From: Gammaproteobacteria bacterium
GTDB taxonomy: Bacteria > Pseudomonadota > Gammaproteobacteria > UBA5335 > SLRW01
Reading direction: 5' to 3'
Assembly (NCBI GenBank): GCA_007134115.1
Contig: SLLK01000230.1
Coordinates: 1 to 6,839, forward strand
DNA length: 6,839 nt
Below are positions 5,297-6,839 of this stretch, one piece after another. Below the pieces are notes generated by a model. That model was not told the DNA's origin. It saw only the letters and a program-made list of their open reading frames with translations, and did no database searches. How positions within the stretch are numbered: position 1 is the first letter of the stretch; every line of letters begins with the position of its first letter. Position numbers and translations under genes: made by a program.

Positions 5297-6046
5297 TCAG
5301 TAGCCCTCGGGCTTGTAGAACAGGCGCCGCAGGCGGGCCATCGGGCCGTTGCCGTTGACCACAATGATGAATACCTTGCGCAGCATGCCCTCCGGACACT
5401 TGAGCTCCTTCACGCCATGCCAGGAATTGCCCCGGCGCTGGAAGAGGAAGGAACGATTGCCCATGGCATTGGCGGTGATGGCGCCCTCGAAGTCTTCAAA
5501 CGCCGGAGCGCTGTTGCGCGAGAACTTGCCATTGTCATCAAGCACCAGCGTCTCGCCGCCCCACGAGGCATCCCAGTCCTCTTCGGTGTTGAAATAGAAG
5601 ATGTGGGAACCCAGCTTGCGCTTGGCATCGCAGTGGGGCGATACCGAGGCACCGCGCGGTGCATAGTGCCAGTGATAGCTCAGAGTGAACTGCGAGGTGT
5701 TGAACAGGCGGCGCAGAAAGCCCTGATACACCGGCCCGTTCAGCTCGGTAATCAGCTGATGCCAGGCGGGATGAATTTCGAGGTCGGGACGATACTCCAG
5801 CGCATAGCGGTCATGCGGCTGCTGGCCGTGGGCCCGCTTGCGGCCAAAGCTCGGCTTCATGACATCCAGCGACGGCATATTCGCACGCAGCAAATCGAAT
5901 GCTTCGGGCCGCAGAACCCCTTCCGGGTTGAGCCACGGGTACGGTTCGGCGTCGCGGAATTCACTGGTGGTGATAGAGGCCAGCTTCTGTGAATCGAGTA
6001 GCTCGGCCGGTAACTCCTGTGTCTGTGCTCTAGCGGCTTGAGACAT
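5297..6046 (-). CDS. 2-oxoglutarate/Fe(II)-dependent oxygenase (prolyl hydroxylase-like fold)
   Basis: The 249-residue protein shows the iron-binding facial triad of the 2OG-Fe(II) oxygenase superfamily: His138-Cys-Asp140 (in SPHCDAKRK), then distal His210 (in GNSWHGVKEL), with Arg223 thirteen residues later as the likely 2-oxoglutarate anchor. Between them lie the strand HIFYFNTEEDW and WGGETLVLDD (162-171), typical of prolyl-4-hydroxylase-like members, where GGET leads into the jelly-roll core. Such enzymes hydroxylate peptides, lipids, sugars or small metabolites using O2 and 2-oxoglutarate; the substrate here cannot be told. There is no signal peptide, so it is cytoplasmic; the C terminus is basic (ARLRRLFYKPEGY). 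ATG 6046 was chosen because AGGAGGA (6054-6060) sits seven bases upstream; an in-frame codon at 6109 would extend it by 21 residues but lacks such support. The start overlaps the end of the upstream ELM1-like gene by 17 bases, so the two are probably coupled. Confidence 0.87.
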   Translation of the reverse strand: MSQAARAQTQELPAELLDSQKLASITTSEFRDAEPYPWLNPEGVLRPEAFDLLRANMPSLDVMKPSFGRKRAHGQQPHDRYALEYRPDLEIHPAWHQLITELNGPVYQGFLRRLFNTSQFTLSYHWHYAPRGASVSPHCDAKRKLGSHIFYFNTEEDWDASWGGETLVLDDNGKFSRNSAPAFEDFEGAITANAMGNRSFLFQRRGNSWHGVKELKCPEGMLRKVFIIVVNGNGPMARLRRLFYKPEGY

Positions 6047-6839
6047 GACTCTGTCCTCCTGTTTGTGGTGCATCGCGACGCGACGCGGCGTCGAGCTGCA
6101 AATGTCCAATGACCTCGCGCACGATCGGTGTCAGTTCATCCAGGCTGTCTGCCGGAGTCGGCAGCGCATCACCGAAGCGCGCCGCGCGGCCGCTTTTGAT
6201 CAGTTCCCCGTGCATCAGTTCCGTCTGGCGCGGCGGCAGGATCAAGCCGCGTTCAAGCAGACGGGCGCACAGATAGCCCAGCCCCTGCTGGGGGCGCACA
6301 CTGCCACGTCTATTATAACGCGGCCGTGTGGCACGGTCTGCGATGCTTGCGCTCAGGCGCTGCCACGGGTTCGGCCGGCGCGTTTGCAGCGGCCAGATCA
6401 GCAGGGGACGTCCCCGGCTGGCCACATCCGCAAGCATCGATTCACTCTCTCCGGTGACCACCACTGCCTCCGCGTGCTCCAGCGCCAGCGCGTAGGGATT
6501 GTTGTTCTGGTCATCGGGCTGCCATGCGTAGAGCAGGTCGTCTTCTGTCAGACCTTCTCGCAGCGCGCCCAGCGCCGGTGCGGTACGGCGGCTGGTGACT
6601 ACCAGTAGACGGGCGCCGAGTTGCTTCGCCCAGGCACTGGATTCGCGCGCCAGCCGCCGGGCATCGTCGGGATCCAGACGATGCGAACGTGAATCGCCGC
6701 CGACCAGTACGGCGACGCGGCGTTTGGCGTCGAGCCAGGGCTGCCACTGGCCGGTTTGCTGCGGCAGCGCAGGGCCTTGTCCGGCGTTCAGCGGCAGCAT
6801 GGTTTCAAATTGCGCCGGGTGCACAGGCAGCCCGAAATG
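6030..6839 (-). CDS. ELM1-like family protein (COG3660/DUF1022 type), 5' end outside window
   Basis: The frame is open from the right edge to a TAG at 6030-6032, giving 269 C-terminal residues. It resembles the family named after plant mitochondrial fission protein ELM1, common in proteobacteria and with a GT-B glycosyltransferase-like fold. Supporting segments are FGLPVHP near the edge (family xLPxHPN), VAVLVGGDSRSHRLD (family LIGGxSRHFRxD), LLVVTSRRTAPAL, NNNPYALALEHAEAVVVTGES and SMLADVASRGRPLLIWPL, in the usual order. The biochemical role of bacterial members is not settled; many sit near envelope polysaccharide or lipopolysaccharide genes, and the fold suggests nucleotide-sugar binding. 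A GTG at 6824 is in frame, but homology continues to the edge, so the true start is outside. It is co-oriented with, and overlaps by 17 bases, the 2OG oxygenase, which points to a shared transcript. Confidence 0.85.
   Translation of the reverse strand, partial: HFGLPVHPAQFETMLPLNAGQGPALPQQTGQWQPWLDAKRRVAVLVGGDSRSHRLDPDDARRLARESSAWAKQLGARLLVVTSRRTAPALGALREGLTEDDLLYAWQPDDQNNNPYALALEHAEAVVVTGESESMLADVASRGRPLLIWPLQTRRPNPWQRLSASIADRATRPRYNRRGSVRPQQGLGYLCARLLERGLILPPRQTELMHGELIKSGRAARFGDALPTPADSLDELTPIVREVIGHLQLDAASRRDAPQTGGQSHVSSR
6054..6060 (-). promoter_or_regulatory. Ribosome binding site AGGAGGA that fixes the oxygenase start
   Basis: On the reverse strand AGGAGGA ends seven bases before ATG 6046. 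It lies wholly inside the last codons of the ELM1-like gene, as expected for translational coupling, and decides for 6046 over the upstream in-frame start at 6109. Confidence 0.85.

Noticed and set aside
5270..5992. A 240-codon + strand open frame opposite the oxygenase.
   Set aside because: It is the antisense shadow of a gene with a clear HxD...H iron site and ribosome binding site on the other strand; its translation shows no domain.
6312..6317. A perfect reverse-strand TATAAT inside the ELM1-like gene, as an internal promoter for the oxygenase.
   Set aside because: The -35 position (about 17 bases upstream) reads CAGACC, there is no extended -10 TG, and the bases code for in-frame residues; a single hexamer is weak evidence.

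Overview
The window looks like a piece of chromosome from a GC-rich gammaproteobacterium. The evidence is a System I cytochrome c maturation cluster with separate ccmH and ccmI genes, a short CsrA, tightly overlapping genes with AGGAGG-type ribosome binding sites, and an outer-membrane beta-barrel protein. An environmental lineage (for example Chromatiales or a relative) is plausible, but this is inference; nothing here fixes the genus. No mobile element, tRNA, rRNA or CRISPR array was seen.

Bases 1-3021 (+ strand) hold the distal part of a ccm operon: the C-terminal part of ccmF (cut by the window edge), ccmG/dsbE, ccmH and ccmI. Each junction is a 4-base stop/start overlap (GTGA or ATGA), so the four are very probably translationally coupled. 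Together they keep apocytochrome c cysteines reduced and ligate heme to them in the periplasm. Nine bases past the ccmI stop, on the opposite strand, lies a 54-residue csrA gene (3031-3195), a global post-transcriptional RNA-binding regulator that is easy to miss because of its size.

Bases 3196-3508 are a divergent intergenic region between csrA (leftward) and a small predicted outer-membrane beta-barrel protein (rightward, 3509-3988). It contains a csrA leader hairpin next to the ribosome binding site and a cluster of repeated TGAC elements. Downstream of the barrel gene is a perfect 14-bp hairpin without a T-run, followed by a GC-rich leader with further inverted repeats.

Bases 4217-5143 (+) encode a PAPS-dependent-type sulfotransferase. 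It converges, across a strong bidirectional terminator (5236-5266), on a leftward two-gene unit: an ELM1-like (COG3660/DUF1022 type) protein cut by the right edge, and a 2-oxoglutarate/Fe(II) oxygenase whose start lies inside the end of the ELM1-like gene. A sulfotransferase, a hydroxylase-type oxygenase and a GT-B-like ELM1 protein side by side suggest modification of a cell-surface glycan or a small molecule, but the substrate cannot be read from the sequence. This right-hand block is the least ordinary part of the window; the left half is standard housekeeping.
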